Notes: a model not told the origin generated them from the letters alone. 64,000 nucleotides of DNA from Tupaia tana (GCA_026018925.1 JAKSZU010000004.1:15082964-15146963), one strand, 5' to 3'. Numbered from the stretch's first letter, positions 1 to 59,321 are shown. Numbers and translations are program-made.

Positions 1-200
1 CTAGCTAGAGTGGGGGAGTAAGAAGATCACCCCCCATGGAGATGGCCACACCTCAGTCCTTTCTCCATTTTTTTCTCGGGATTTTGGGCATGCACGCACA
101 AACACCCAGCATCATTTTCTAGCTGCCAGGTCTGGGACTCAAGCCGCATAGTCAGCTATGTGGGGTCCAGCTGCCTCAACCTCCATGCCACCTGCTGGCC
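1..200 (-). mobile_element. tRNA-SINE type A, cut by window edge
   Basis: Antisense body and head ending in CCACCTGCTGGCCC; the tail side is outside the window. Confidence 0.8.
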
Positions 201-351
201 CTTTTCTGCTCTTTTTACCAGAAAAGAGCATTTCCTCCTCTCAGTACTGTGTCACAGCCTAATAGTAATTACAATGAAATTAATTGTAATTTGTAATTAC
301 TTTATTATAATAAAGTAATCCTTTTGTTTTTCCCCTCAGAATTTTCTTGGG

Positions 352-486
352 GCTGGCAGGTGGCATGGTGGTTAAGGTGCTGGACTCTCACTGGCTGGCC
401 ATGGTTCAAGTCTTGGATCTGGCTACTTGCTCTCTCACTTTCTCTCTCTCCCCTTCTCTCATCAAAATTAAAAAATAATTATAACA
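352..486 (+). mobile_element. tRNA-SINE type B
   Basis: Head GGCAGGTGGCATGGTGGTTA, CT tract and ATCAAAATTAAAAAATAATT tail directly abutting the next SINE. Confidence 0.85.
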
Positions 487-686
487 GGGGCCAGCAGGTG
501 GCATGGTGGTTGAGGTGCTGGATTCCTACATGACTGACTGGTTTGAGTCCTGGACCCGGCAGCTTGCTTTCTCACGTTCTCGCTCTCTCTTTCTGATCAA
601 ATTAAAAAACAATGATGGTAATGAATAAAATGAAATAGATAATTCTTTAAAAAAATAATTATAACACTTAAAAAATAATTATAACA
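487..686 (+). mobile_element. tRNA-SINE type B (reference copy)
   Basis: Starts GGGGCCAGCAGGTGGCATGG. Type B shares a tRNA-like head but goes directly to GCTTGCTTTCTCAC, a CT tract, TGATCAAATTAAAA and an A/T tail. The sequence TAAAAAATAATTATAACA occurs before it (about 469-486) and after it (about 669-686), so it looks like a target duplication. Confidence 0.85.
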
Positions 687-945
687 GGGACCAGCAGTTG
701 GCATAATGGCTATGTTGCTGAACTCCCATGTAGTCAACTGTGGTTTGAATACTGGACCCGGTGGCTTAAACTCAGGCTGGGTGTGTGTGCATGTGTGCCC
801 AAGATCCCGAGAGGAGAATGGAGGAGAAGGGATTGTGGCATGGCCATTCCCCCAGGGGGTGATTTCTCGCTTTCTGTCTCTCTGTCTTTCTGGCGAGCGC
901 ACGTGCCCTGTAGCAAAGAGCTTTCTCCCCCCCCAAAAAAAAAAC
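687..945 (+). mobile_element. tRNA-SINE type A
   Basis: GGGACCAGCAGTTGGCATAA head; third SINE in a row in the same direction, starting right after the second copy of the ATTATAACA target. Confidence 0.88.
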
Positions 946-1024
946 CAAATGAAATAAATATTTTTAAAAAAGAATTATTTCTTTTCTTTCTTTCTTTGTC
1001 TGTTTTTCTTCTTATTTTTATTTA

Positions 1025-1257
1025 GTTTTGCATGTTTGCCCATGGGAGAGAGACAGAGATAGAATAGAGATGGAAAGTGAGAGTCGCCCTGCAGTGGGGA
1101 TGATTGCCCCCTGTACTGCAGTCCCTTCTCCTTTTTCTCAGTACTTTGGGCATGCACACACATGCACCTGGCATATTTTTTGAATTACCGGCTCAGGAAT
1201 TTGACTGTGGGGCTTGCGCGTAGGATCCAGTCACGTTCACCTCTATGCCACCTGCTG
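1025..1257 (-). mobile_element. tRNA-SINE type A, diverged
   Basis: Antisense body (GCATGTTTGCCCATGGGAGA) to CCACCTGCTGG. Confidence 0.7.
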
Positions 1258-1535
1258 GATTCCTGAATCATTTTCTGACTGGTAAATTACAAAGTTGCAA
1301 AGGAGAAAGTTGGAGGTAGTTTAAAGGAGCTTTTGTTGGATGTATTGAAAAGCCCACTTACCAAAAAGTGACTTGAGTAGTTTCAGGTTCTGTCTCTTGG
1401 GCTCCTGCCTTTGATCCTGGCTGGACACCTTAATACCCATCTAGCTGCCATCATTTGTTTAGACATTAGCAAAATATGAGCAAGCTGCCAAGGTGCTTTC
1501 TACTGTCTACTACTCTGTGCTTTGTCATCTGTTCA

Positions 1536-1780
1536 TTTTTGACCTGGTGGCTTGCTTTGTTACTTTCTCTCTTTCTCTCTCTCTGCCCTCTCTGGTCAAA
1601 TTAAAATAAGTGAAAAAAGAAAAAAAAGGAAAAAAAAAGAAATATTTTTGTTGGGGGTGGTTAAAGTGGCTGGACTCACACATGGCTGACCACGGTTCAG
1701 GTCCTGAACCTGGCAGGTTGCTTTCTCTTTCCTTCTCTCTCTGGTCAACTTTAAAAATAAAATAATGACAATGAACAAAA
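1536..1780 (+). mobile_element. tRNA-SINE type B, one 3' fragment and one near-complete copy
   Basis: 1536-1608 has only the GACCTGGTGGCTTGCTTTG to GGTCAAATTAAAATAA part. 1655-1780 has a degraded head and a full CT tract. The 270 bp before and 230 bp after show nothing recognised. Confidence 0.75.
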
Positions 1781-2013
1781 TTTTTTAAAAATGTTTTTGT
1801 TCAGGTCCATTATTTTCTGTTTTTCTCTGCTTTTTTAATATTTAGTTCTCATTTTACCTTAGATTCACAGAAAATGATTATGCGTTTTCTTTATTCAGCT
1901 CTGGCTGCTGCTTCTTAATCCTCTTTCTTGGATCTTCTCATTTCCCACTTAATCGAGCATTTCTACAAGGAAGTCCTCCTTTTTCCCTTGGTTCTCTTCC
2001 TAAGCCATTTGTC

Positions 2014-2279
2014 TTAGACAAGGTCTTGCTGTCGTGTTCCTCCGGCTCAGCCTCCCACCTGGGATTACACGTGAGCACCTCACGCCTGGCCCTTCAGACA
2101 CGGTCTTTCTGGGTTGCTCAGGCCGGCCTGGAGCTTGTAGTCCTTCTGCCTCAGCCTCCCAGGTTGCTGGGATTGCAGTTTATACCACTGTGTTGGGCCT
2201 CTAGGTTGGTCTGGGAATTGAACCGAAGCCTCCTGTGTGGTCCCAGCCTACCACGCACAGCATCTCAGCAGCAAGGCTG
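2014..2279 (-). mobile_element. 7SL/tRNA chimeric SINE, antisense
   Basis: Alu-like antisense 7SL text (TTGCTCAGGCCGGCCTGGAG, CTGCCTCAGCCTCCCAGG, TTGCTGGGATTGCAG) is followed by a tRNA-like part (GGGAATTGAACCGAAGCC). The chimera is seen again at 13340, 30662, 33925 and 37375. Confidence 0.75.
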
Positions 2280-2439
2280 AGCCTCATGAGCTGTTTTGAT
2301 CAGTGCATGTCTTGATTCCACCTGTCAGGCGTATTGCACCTTCACCGTGAGCAAGCCCAGAGCTGGATCTTTGGCCGGTTTTCACACTTCTGGGGGCCGT
2401 GCTTCCGTGTCTCTGTCTCATGCTTTTCTTTCCTTTTTA

Positions 2440-3160
2440 GTTTTTTATTCTTGTAGGGTACATGCACTCACCAGCGGGGAGAGAAAGAGTGAGAAAGAAA
2501 GAGAGAAATCGCACCCTGGGGCATGGCCTTGCTGCAGTCCCCTCTCCTCCATTCTCCTTTCAGGATTTTGGGCACGTACACACACAGACGCCTGATGTGA
2601 TTTTCAGGTTGCAGGCTCTAGGACTTGAACTGTGGAGTCGGTCATGTAGGATCCAGCTGCCTAACCCCATGCCAACTGCTGGCCCTGGGTCTCATTACAC
2701 CAGGTCCAGGACTCAAATCATGGTCAGCCATGTGGGGATGGCTAATGCCTTAACCACCAAGCCACGTGCTGGTCCCTTCATTATTATTATCTTTAAGAAT
2801 TATTTTATTTAACTTTCCTTTCTCTGTCTTTCTCTCTCTCTTTCTCTCTTTCTTTCTTTCTTTCGGTTTGACCAGAGAAGGACAGAGAGACAGTGAGAGA
2901 GAGAGGGAAAGTGAGAAAGCAAGCTGCCTGGTCTGGGACTCGAACCACGGTCAGCCATGTGGGAGTTCAGTGCCCTTAACTGCCATGCCACTTGCTGGCC
3001 CACTTTATTATTTTTTTTTTTAAATTTTGCTATAGGGCATGTGTGCTCACCCAAGAGGAGGAGAGTGAGAAAGCCAGCCGTCAGGTCTGGAACTCGAACC
3101 ACGATTGATCGTATAGGAGTCCTGCATCTTTATCACTCACATTGCACCTGCTGACCCTCC
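2440..3160 (-). mobile_element. Cluster of antisense tRNA-SINEs
   Basis: 2440-2692 type A; 2693-2778 a short head piece ending in GTGCTGGTCCC; 2779-3001 type B with TTTAAGAATTATTTTATTTA and a CT/GA tract; 3010-3160 a shortened copy with GCTATAGGGCATGTGTGC. Confidence 0.8.
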
Positions 3161-3164
3161 ATTC

Positions 3165-3335
3165 TTTTTTTTTTAAGAACTATTTCCTTGATTTTATTTA
3201 TCATTATTGTTATCTTTTTAATTTGACCAGAGAGAAGGCAAGGAAGCAAGCCATCAGGTCCAGGATTTGAACCATGGTCAGCCATGTGGGAGTTCAGTGC
3301 TTTTAACCACCACACTGTCTCCCTCTCCCATATCC
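3165..3335 (-). mobile_element. tRNA-SINE type B
   Basis: AAGAACTATTTCCTTGATTT tail, TTTGACCAGAGAGAAGG, decayed head. Confidence 0.8.
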
Positions 3336-3502
3336 ATTCTTTATCCACCATTCATAATGTTTTTTTTTTTTTTTTTTTTTTTTTGCCACCTTAGCTATAG
3401 TGTGCATTAGTTATTTCACTTTTTAAGATCCCTATTAGGCCTGCATTTTTTCTTTTAAAATTGCACAATAATTTTTAAGTGGTTTGAACCATTTTTTTTT
3501 TT

Positions 3503-4026
3503 TTTTTTTTTTGCTAGAAGGTGTGTGCACTTGCTAGAGAGAGACAAAAAGAGAGGGACAGGGAGAAAGCACCCTTCATGGAGAATGGTCACACCACAAT
3601 TCTTTCTTCATTTTTCCCTCCTTTCAGGATTTTGGGCCCACACACACATATTTCTGGCATGTTTCTTAAGCCTCCAGGCCCAGGACTCAAACTGAGGGGT
3701 CAGCCATGTGGAATATAACTACTCTAACCACCAGGCTGTTGAGGTGGCCCTGTTTTGAACTTTTTTCCCTCTGAAAGAGAGATTTTTGCTATAGAGCATG
3801 TGTGCTCACTGGAGACAGAGAAAGAGAGAGAGAGAGAGACGGAAAGCGAGATATCACCCCCCCTGGGGGGATGGCCATGCTGTAATTCCTTTTCCACTCA
3901 CTTCTTGGGATTGTGAGCGTGTACGTACATGCCCAGTGTCATTTTTAAGCTGCTGGGTCTGGGACTCGAACCACAATTGACTGTGGGAGTCCAGTGATGT
4001 AACCATTATGCCATCTGCTGGTCCTT
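3503..4026 (-). mobile_element. Two tandem type A SINEs, antisense
   Basis: 3503-3752 and 3777-4026. Each runs from a T-run and GCTAGAAGG/GCTATAGAG to the head CTGCTGGTCC. The second still has the C6/G6-type core (CACCCCCCCTGGGGGGATGG). Confidence 0.85.
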
Positions 4027-4053
4027 GTTTTGAACATATTTTTAAGAATTATT

Positions 4054-4320
4054 GGGACCAGCAGTTAGCGTAATTGCTATGTCACTGAACTCCCATGTAG
4101 TCGACTGCGGTTCGAGTCCCGGACCTGGTGACTTAAACTCACGCCAGGCGCATGTGCATGCGTGCCCAAGGTCCCAAGAGGAGAATGGAGAAGAAGGGAT
4201 TGCGGCGTGGCCATCCCCCCGGGGGGTGATTTCTCGCTTTCTGTTTCTCTGTCTCTCTCTGTCTTTCTGGCGAGCGCACGCGCCCAATACAAAAAAACCT
4301 CTCCAAAAAAAGAAAAAAAA
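4054..4320 (+). mobile_element. tRNA-SINE type A (reference copy)
   Basis: Starts GGGACCAGCAGTTAGCGTAA. Pol III A box TAGCGTAATTG (4066-4076) and B box GGTTCGAGTCC (4109-4119) show a tRNA-derived head. The body has GGCTTAAACTCACGCC-like sequence, a GCGTGTGCATGCGTGCCC segment, AGGAGAATGGAGAAGAAGGG, a perfect C6G6 palindrome (4215-4226), a CTGTCTCT tract, GCGAGCGCACGCGCCC and an A-rich tail. Flanked by the 10-bp duplication AAGAATTATT (4044-4053 and 4321-4330). Confidence 0.92.
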
Positions 4321-4335
4321 AAGAATTATTTTAAC

Positions 4336-4372
<37 letters not shown>

Positions 4373-4520
4373 TTCCAGTTTGATTAGGGAGAGACGGGGT
4401 GATGGGGTGGGGGGGGAGAGAAAAAAATTGAGAAAGCAAGCCACCGTGTCTGGGACTTGAATTGCCATCGGCTAGTGGAAGTCTGGTTGCTTTAACCACC
4501 ACACCAGCCTATGGCCCCTG
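4321..4520 (-). mobile_element. tRNA-SINE type B with (TTA)n
   Basis: Tail AAGAATTATTTTAACTTTAT expanded into (TTA)n at 4338-4372, then a GA tract and an antisense head. Confidence 0.85.
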
Positions 4521-5270
4521 TTTTGAGCTTTTTTTTTAAAAAATTTTTTGGAATTCTCAGTATGATATTCAGCTAAAGCATGTAGATATGTTTATGGCTT
4601 CAGATTAGAAAAAAATACAGATAGACATGTGTAAGTGGGATATCTGAGGTATAAAAGTGTTTATGTTTTGATAACTATTTTATATTTTTCCTAAAAGACT
4701 TTGTTTTTAGGTAGAATTACGTATGGGTTAGCCATTGCATAAGGTGCTAGAAATATGGCAGCAGCACAGACACATGAGCCCTCTGGTAACAACTCCTTTA
4801 TCTGGTACAGGGAGAGGAATGCTGTTAGGAGGCCTCAGCTCTTTGCTTGCTGGTGGTTTTGGTTGTCTCTGGATATGTACAGATTTGTGATTCTTGGTTC
4901 TTACAAGTTTGTAAGCCCATCTCCTCCCTGAGGGTGGCCAGGCCACTCCTGAATCTACCCGATTGTAGATTTTTTCAGAGCCGAGGCTATCAGCTTAAGG
5001 AAGATGGATTTACATCCAAGACCTCTCCCAGGCTTCTTCAGGCCTCAGGGAAGGATATTAGGGTGTGTGTGTGACCTGCGTATAAAGCCCTGAATGCCAA
5101 GATTATGTCTTGTTCATGTAAAATACCTTGCTGTCCCTTGAATAGAAGATTGTATCCAACACCGTTCCTGATCCCTAATATACAAGTGGTTTTAATATGG
5201 TGTCATGAATATGTAATATAATTTAGTAAGTGTCTAATAACACCTTTTTTTATTTTTTTACTTTTGGAAG

Positions 5271-54086
<48,816 letters not shown>

Positions 54087-54490
54087 CTGCTTCCAGGGTC
54101 CAGGAGATTCCCAGAACAGGCGAGCGCACTCTGGAGGTTCCACAGCACAGCAGACACTCGGAACTCTGAAGTCTCTAAAAGTGAAGTTGTAAAAAGAAAA
54201 GGAATGAAATACCGACCCCATCATCTTCTCACCCCACCCTCATCACGTTCCGCTGATGATCCGTGAAAGGACAAACCATCCTTGGACACAAGGAAGCAGC
54301 CGCTGATCTCCCAGCTGAGGGGCTGAGCACTGGAATGCTGTGGCTGCCCTGGCCCCTGTCCATGCAGGGGTCAGCTGTGCTGGCTGGGCTGTTTGCCCTG
54401 CTCCTGGCCTAGGACTTAGCTTTCTAACAATCACCTGCACCGACTAGGCAGAGGTGCTGGTGCTTGTCCCCTCCCCTCCTTTTGTATTTA

Positions 54491-54548
54491 TATGTGTGTG
54501 GTGTGTGCGTGTGTGTGTGCGTGCGTGCGTGTGTGTGCGTGTGTGTGT
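54491..54548 (+). repeat. (GT)n/(GCGT)n microsatellite in KDM4A 3' UTR
   Basis: An alternating TG tract with interspersed GCGT, followed by TCTGG. It could vary in length between individuals and give a purine/pyrimidine-alternating element in the mRNA. Confidence 0.9.
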
Positions 54549-55246
54549 CTGGACCAGCTTCTGCCAGCCCCTGGCCTTTACTTTCTTCCTTGCCTATGCA
54601 GGGCAAACAAAATGTGAAATAGTGCCCTCACTGAGCTGAGTAAGGGCCCCTGGGGGGTGGCTGGAGATGGGTATGGCAGCTGCCCAGGCCTGGAACATCC
54701 TCAAGAGTGCTGGTCAAGCTGCAGTATTGGGGTGCTAAGGAGCTGATGCCACTCTTTGTCCTCCCTTGAAGGAGAGCATAGGGTAACATGGATGTGTGCC
54801 CAGGACACTCCACGCACAGAGCCCCTGCGGCACAGTATTAAGAGGGTGTGGGTGGGGAATACCCTGAAGGGGGAGCTATTAATGATGGAAGCAGGCAGAG
54901 CCTGGTGGGTGATTCTGTCAACACAAATTGCAATCATGTAGGGGCTGGGAGGGTTAGGATGAACTGGGGCCACTGGAGGCCAGGGGCAGGTTTAGATGTG
55001 CCCTTTGTCTAGGGGTGGGAGGGAGCTGATTTAGGGTGGGAGGGTGGGACTAGAGGGCAACACTGAAGGGGTTAAACAGGTTTTTGCTCCTCATGAATTT
55101 GTTTGCCTGGGGCCAGGATTGGAGGGCTTTACTCCTACACCCTATGTATACAAGAATCAAATTTATAATACTTCCCTCTTTTTTGTTACGTATGAACGCT
55201 ATAAACCAAATTATTTTGAAAACTGGTGCATCACCTTGTCCTTAGC

Positions 55247-55252
55247 AATAAA
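55247..55252 (+). terminator. KDM4A: KDM4A polyadenylation signal AATAAA
   Basis: The only clear canonical hexamer I saw between the stop codon and the downstream CpG island, with a TG-rich stretch just after it. Confidence 0.75.
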
Positions 55253-56314
55253 ATGTGTTGAGCAGAGGATTGGCTGTGTCTGCCCCGAGGTGCCCAAGTG
55301 GCCCAGGGTCAGGCTGGGGCTGTACATAGAATCACACACATGGGGGCAGGGTCACATATTGTAAGAATCAGCAAGGCAGGACACAGGAAGCTGTTGCAAA
55401 GTGATGGGGCCCTTGTCAAGTTGTATATTAAGGTAGGCACCATGGGACGCGGGGAACAGGGACACTTCTGGCTGAGAGCACTTCATTTTGGTTCCCCTGC
55501 CTGAAGATGGACAGGAGGTAATAGACCAGACCACAGTCTCTCACCAGTCTTATCTCTCCCTGCTGCTCCATTTGATTGATCCTCACTGAGCTGTGCTAAG
55601 TCCATGCCATTATTTGTGTTCTATACAAACGGCGGAACTGGTCTTAATGAGGAGGGCGTGTATTTTAAAGGTTATCTGGAGAATAAGGGACTCAACCCAT
55701 GGTGGGGTTCTGAACTGCCTGCGTATCGTTGATAAGAAGCTAACCTGGAAGAAGATCCTGTCCCTTTGACCTGGTGGGTCCAGAAGGAGCTGCGTGGCAG
55801 GGAGGGGCCGATGAACAGGTGCAGGACTTGGGCTTATCAGAGCTGCTCTAGCTGGCCCATGGACAGTTGGGCACTCCCTGCGGCATAGCCCCGTCCAGGT
55901 ACAGGAGAAGCCAGGGTGGCTCAGCTACTTTGCATGCCCTTTGTACCCCAGTAGTTAGAGAGCTGGTGCTACTTGGATCTGGCTGTGGGGAAAGCAAAGA
56001 GCAGCAGGTTTCAGGTACGCCTCTGTGAAATCCCTCCTAACCCCAAGAAAGGGATGGTCTTGATGCTCCCTCTCCCTCTCCCACTCAGGGATTCCCAGGG
56101 GATGTTGACAGAGCCAGGCTTTACTGAATTGGTGGGTGAGCCCGGAAGTACACATCTTGGGAGGGGAGGAAAATTTTCCCAGCCTTGTAGGGAGCCAGAC
56201 CCACTTAACTCTCAACTGACCCCACTCCCCACTGTTACCAACCTTGCTGAGGACCTGCTGGGCTGGGTACCTGATAGAATCACAACAGGATTCTTGCTCA
56301 ACAGCACACCATTT

Positions 56315-56420
56315 TACTAAAAAGTTTGTACTCCGTGTCGGTCAATGTAATGAAGTGGGGAAACAAGCTCAGAAAGGTCCTGGGACTTTCCCAAATCACA
56401 GGGAACTGGTCTATTCTCTC
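56315..56420 (-). mobile_element. MIR fragment, antisense
   Basis: GAAGTGGGGAAACAAGCTCA, GACTTTCCCAAATCACAGGG. It lies between the KDM4A 3' end and the CpG island. Confidence 0.55.
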
Positions 56421-56719
56421 CCCTACTGCCTGCCTGTAGCACCCTGAGGCTGATTCCCCGCCAAGTCGCCTCACCCACGAACCCCATACTCCTCAGCATA
56501 CTCCTCCCAAAAGCCTCTTTGCCAGGACACCCCACCTTCTCTCTAGGAAGGTAAGGTCTTTGAGTTGGCATCTACACAGTCAGCTTAGAGATTCCCCCTT
56601 CCCTTACCAGAATTGTTTTAAATGGTATTTCTGGCGGCTAAGAAGGGGCTCAGCTTTGGCGATGAGGGAGGGAATGAGCTGGGAGAGTCCTGGGACCTCC
56701 GGAGTCGCAAAGGGTAGAG

Positions 56720-56735
<16 letters not shown>

Positions 56736-56752
<17 letters not shown>

Positions 56753-56758
56753 GGGGGG
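56736..56758 (+). repeat. G23 homopolymer after (GT)n
   Basis: A run of 23 Gs preceded by GTGTGTGTGTGTGT, about 100 bp before the CpG island. Confidence 0.9.
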
Positions 56759-56849
56759 AGGCGGAATTAGTGTGCTTGGACTAAAAATTTCTACGTGGGC
56801 TGGTACAAGAACAGCCTGAACCTCCTTGCTCCCTTGCCCTACAAGGCCT

Positions 56850-57720
56850 GGGCCTCAGGGGGCGGGCTGAAGGCGAGAAGAATCTCTGCGCGTGGAAAGA
56901 CCGTGGCACCTATAGTTTTAGGTTGCATCCCCCGCTGTGGCAGGAAACGGGCTTTCGAGGGGCTGGGTCCTCAGGGCGGGGCCCAGGCGACTGCGCGCAC
57001 TCTTAAGTCCAGAAAGGACTCCTCCAGATGGCCAGAAGCCCCCCGGGGTAGGCCGAGGCTTGGACAGCTGCGCTGAGTTTGTAGGCCAAGACGAGGAAGG
57101 CGGGGCCGGTGCCAACCACCGCCGTCCCGCGCCGTCGCACTTCCAGGGACTAGGGCCAGATGCTGGGGGCCAGGCGGCAGGCGGAGTGTGCGGGCGGGGA
57201 AAGACTCCCGGGCTCCGGCACCTATTGGAGAGCTCTGGCCTGTGCCCGCCCACTCCTGCAGAGCAGCTCCGATTGGCAAGCCCGGCTCCCGCTCGCCCAT
57301 TGGTCGCAGACGCCCGACCCCGGGCGCTGAGGCGGAGAGCGGGATTGGTGGTCCTGCCGTCCAGGTCGCGGCCGCGCGCTCCGCCCGCCGCGGCGTCCCC
57401 ACTATGGCTGCGCCCATGCAGCCCACCGCGTCGTGGGCGCCCGCCGGGGTACCCCGCGGCTGTCGCCGCCGCCTGCGCCGCCGCCTCCGCCTTCCAGCCC
57501 CGCGTCGGGCCGGGCGCCACCTCCGCCCTGCCTCCCTCTCCGCTGCGGTAAGGGCCTGCCCTGCGCGCGTCGGGGCGCGACGGGGAATCGCTGCTAACGG
57601 GCCCCGAGCCGCCCCGCCCCTCCCCCGCCCGCCTCCGTCCCCAGGCCGGGCGGGGCGCGGAGCCCGCGCGCTGGTGCTGAAGGAGAGGTCGGGGCAGGGA
57701 CTAGACATCCCTCGGGTTGG
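56850..57720 (+). promoter_or_regulatory. ST3GAL3: CpG island promoter, probably ST3GAL3
   Basis: Very GC- and CpG-rich sequence with no TATA box near the inferred start. Four inverted CCAAT boxes (ATTGG) lie at 57234, 57272, 57299 and 57344, with several GC boxes. It sits about 1.6 kb after the KDM4A poly(A) site. In human, ST3GAL3 starts shortly after KDM4A on the same strand, so assignment rests on synteny plus island structure, not on coding homology. Confidence 0.65.
57350..57547 (+). other. ST3GAL3: Putative ST3GAL3 first exon (mostly or wholly 5' UTR)
   Basis: A consensus splice donor GCG|GTAAGG lies at 57547/57548 downstream of the CCAAT cluster. ST3GAL3 encodes a Golgi alpha-2,3-sialyltransferase whose usual ATG is in exon 2, beyond this window. 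The exon start is an estimate. An ATG at 57404 is open for exactly 48 codons to the donor. Confidence 0.5.
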
Positions 57721-58506
57721 GAGCCAGGTTCCTTGACCATCCTTTGGTGGGTTCTGCAAGACCTGAGGGGAAAGGCCGGCCGGACGCGGGCCGAGCAATC
57801 TGAGGTCACCGGCGTGCGAGACCTCGCACAGCGTTGCGCACCATGGTGCAGAGGAAGGACGCGGTCATTCAGACTCGGCTGTGGAAAGAGGAAGGAAAAG
57901 TCCAAGGAAAGCCTAAGCAAGAATCAACTGTTTATGGGTAGCAGTTGCCTTGTCATTGCTGACTGCTCTACCCGGGGCCGGATGTTATCTGGGACGTGGG
58001 TCTGTTGGAATGGCAGAGTACACCTGTCCTGGTTCCTTTCTTTCTGGCACTTTCTCCCTTTGTCTCCACAGTGATCTTGCTTGTGAGAGGACATAATCTT
58101 AGTGGAGAGAGTGGATTTGGTTAGGAGTGTGTTCCATGAATATTTTTGGAATCCTTTTTGCAACAGTTCCCGTTTTTGTGATTCCTCAATAAACCTTTTT
58201 GTTTTGTTTCCCTCATATATGAGGAAAGAGTGAAGCTTGAGAACTGAATCTCATAATTGAGGGATGGACCAATGTGGGCAGCTGTTGTCCCAGAAAGTGA
58301 AAAATACTGTAGTTGCAAACTTTTCTGTGGATACTTAGAATTATCTATCCTTCAGAGAGTTAGGGATGAAAGTAAAAAATAACACTTTAGGTTATTGAAA
58401 GCAAAAAAGTCTTTAAGACAAATTAGGTTGTTTCTAAGTCAGAATCAGTAATGATCTCTGAACTGATCTCTTCAAGTCAGCAGTCAGGGATTAATAGTGA
58501 ACTGTC

Positions 58507-58805
58507 GGGACCAACAGTTAGCGTAATGGCTATGTCTCTGAACTCCCATGTAGCTAACCATGGTTTGAGTCCCGGACCCAGTGGCTTAAACTCACACTGG
58601 GCGTGTGTACATGCGTGCCCAAGATCCCAAGAGGAGAATGGAGGAGAAGGGATTGTGGCGTGGCCTCCCCCTGAGGGGTGATTTCTCGCTTTCTATCTCT
58701 CTGTCTCTCTCTGTCTTTCTGGGGAGCACACGCGCCCTATAGCAAAAACCTCTCCAAAATCACTATATATATGTATATATATATATATATATATATACAT
58801 ATATA
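58507..58805 (+). mobile_element. tRNA-SINE type A with AT palindrome tail
   Basis: GGGACCAACAGTTAGCGTAA. Target TAGTGAACTGTC at 58495-58506 and 58806-58817. The tail carries the 50-bp AT palindrome. Confidence 0.92.
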
Positions 58806-58810
58806 TAGTG
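58761..58810. repeat. Perfect 50-bp AT-rich palindrome
   Basis: The 50 bases are exactly their own reverse complement (CACTATATATATGTATATAT at one end, ATATATACATATATATAGTG at the other), with no spacer. Confidence 0.95.
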
Positions 58811-58817
58811 AACTGTC

Positions 58818-58994
58818 AGGGCCAGCAGGTGGTGTGGTGGTTAAACGCACTGGACTCCCTCATGGCTGTGGTTCCAGTCTTAGACTTGGCAGTTTCCTTT
58901 CTTACTTTCTCTCTATCTCTCTCTCTCTTTGTCCCTCTCTGATACAATTAAAATAAATAAGTAAATAAAGTTAAATAATAAAATAATTATTTAA
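58818..58994 (+). mobile_element. tRNA-SINE type B at the same target
   Basis: GGGCCAGCAGGTGGTGTGGT to AATAATTATTTAAAAG; GAACTGTCA recurs right after it. Confidence 0.88.
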
Positions 58995-59062
58995 AAGAGA
59001 ACTGTCACAAAAATTTATGCCTAAATGGCATTTTCAAATCTAAAGTTAGAGGTTTTTGTTTG

Positions 59063-59321
59063 TTTGTTTGTTTTAGGGTTTTGCCAGAGAGTGTGTGCAC
59101 TTGCCAGACAAATACAGAGAGAGACAATGGTGGAGGGATATTCCTCCCTCTTGGGAGGATGGCCACCCTGCAGTCCCTTCTCCATTCTCCTTCCAGGATT
59201 TTGGGCATGTATTCAGGTTCACATGCCTGGCATAATTTTCAAGCTGCCAGGTCCAGGACTGCAACCACAGTTGGCCATGTCGAAGTTGAGCAGGTTAACC
59301 ACCATGCCACCTGCTGGCTCC
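59063..59321 (-). mobile_element. tRNA-SINE type A
   Basis: (GTTT)n, AGGGTTTTGCCAGAGAGTGT to CACCTGCTGGCTC. Confidence 0.85.

Larger units (their letters stand above)
54087..55270 (+). other. KDM4A: KDM4A 3' UTR
   Basis: Runs from the stop codon to just past an AATAAA at 55247-55252. The end is estimated from the usual 10-25 nt cleavage spacing. It contains a GT-rich microsatellite at about 54491-54548. No SINE is inserted in it, in contrast to the introns. Confidence 0.75.

Noticed and set aside
1..5270. Search for the upstream KDM4A JmjN exons
   Set aside because: I found no sequence encoding the expected residues before Y106; they must lie before the window.
56971..57798. 275-aa open frame on the minus strand, and other long frames of about 180-200 aa on plus, in the CpG island
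   Set aside because: GC-rich sequence rarely has stop codons. The translations are low-complexity Ala/Arg/Pro/Gly with no recognised domain.
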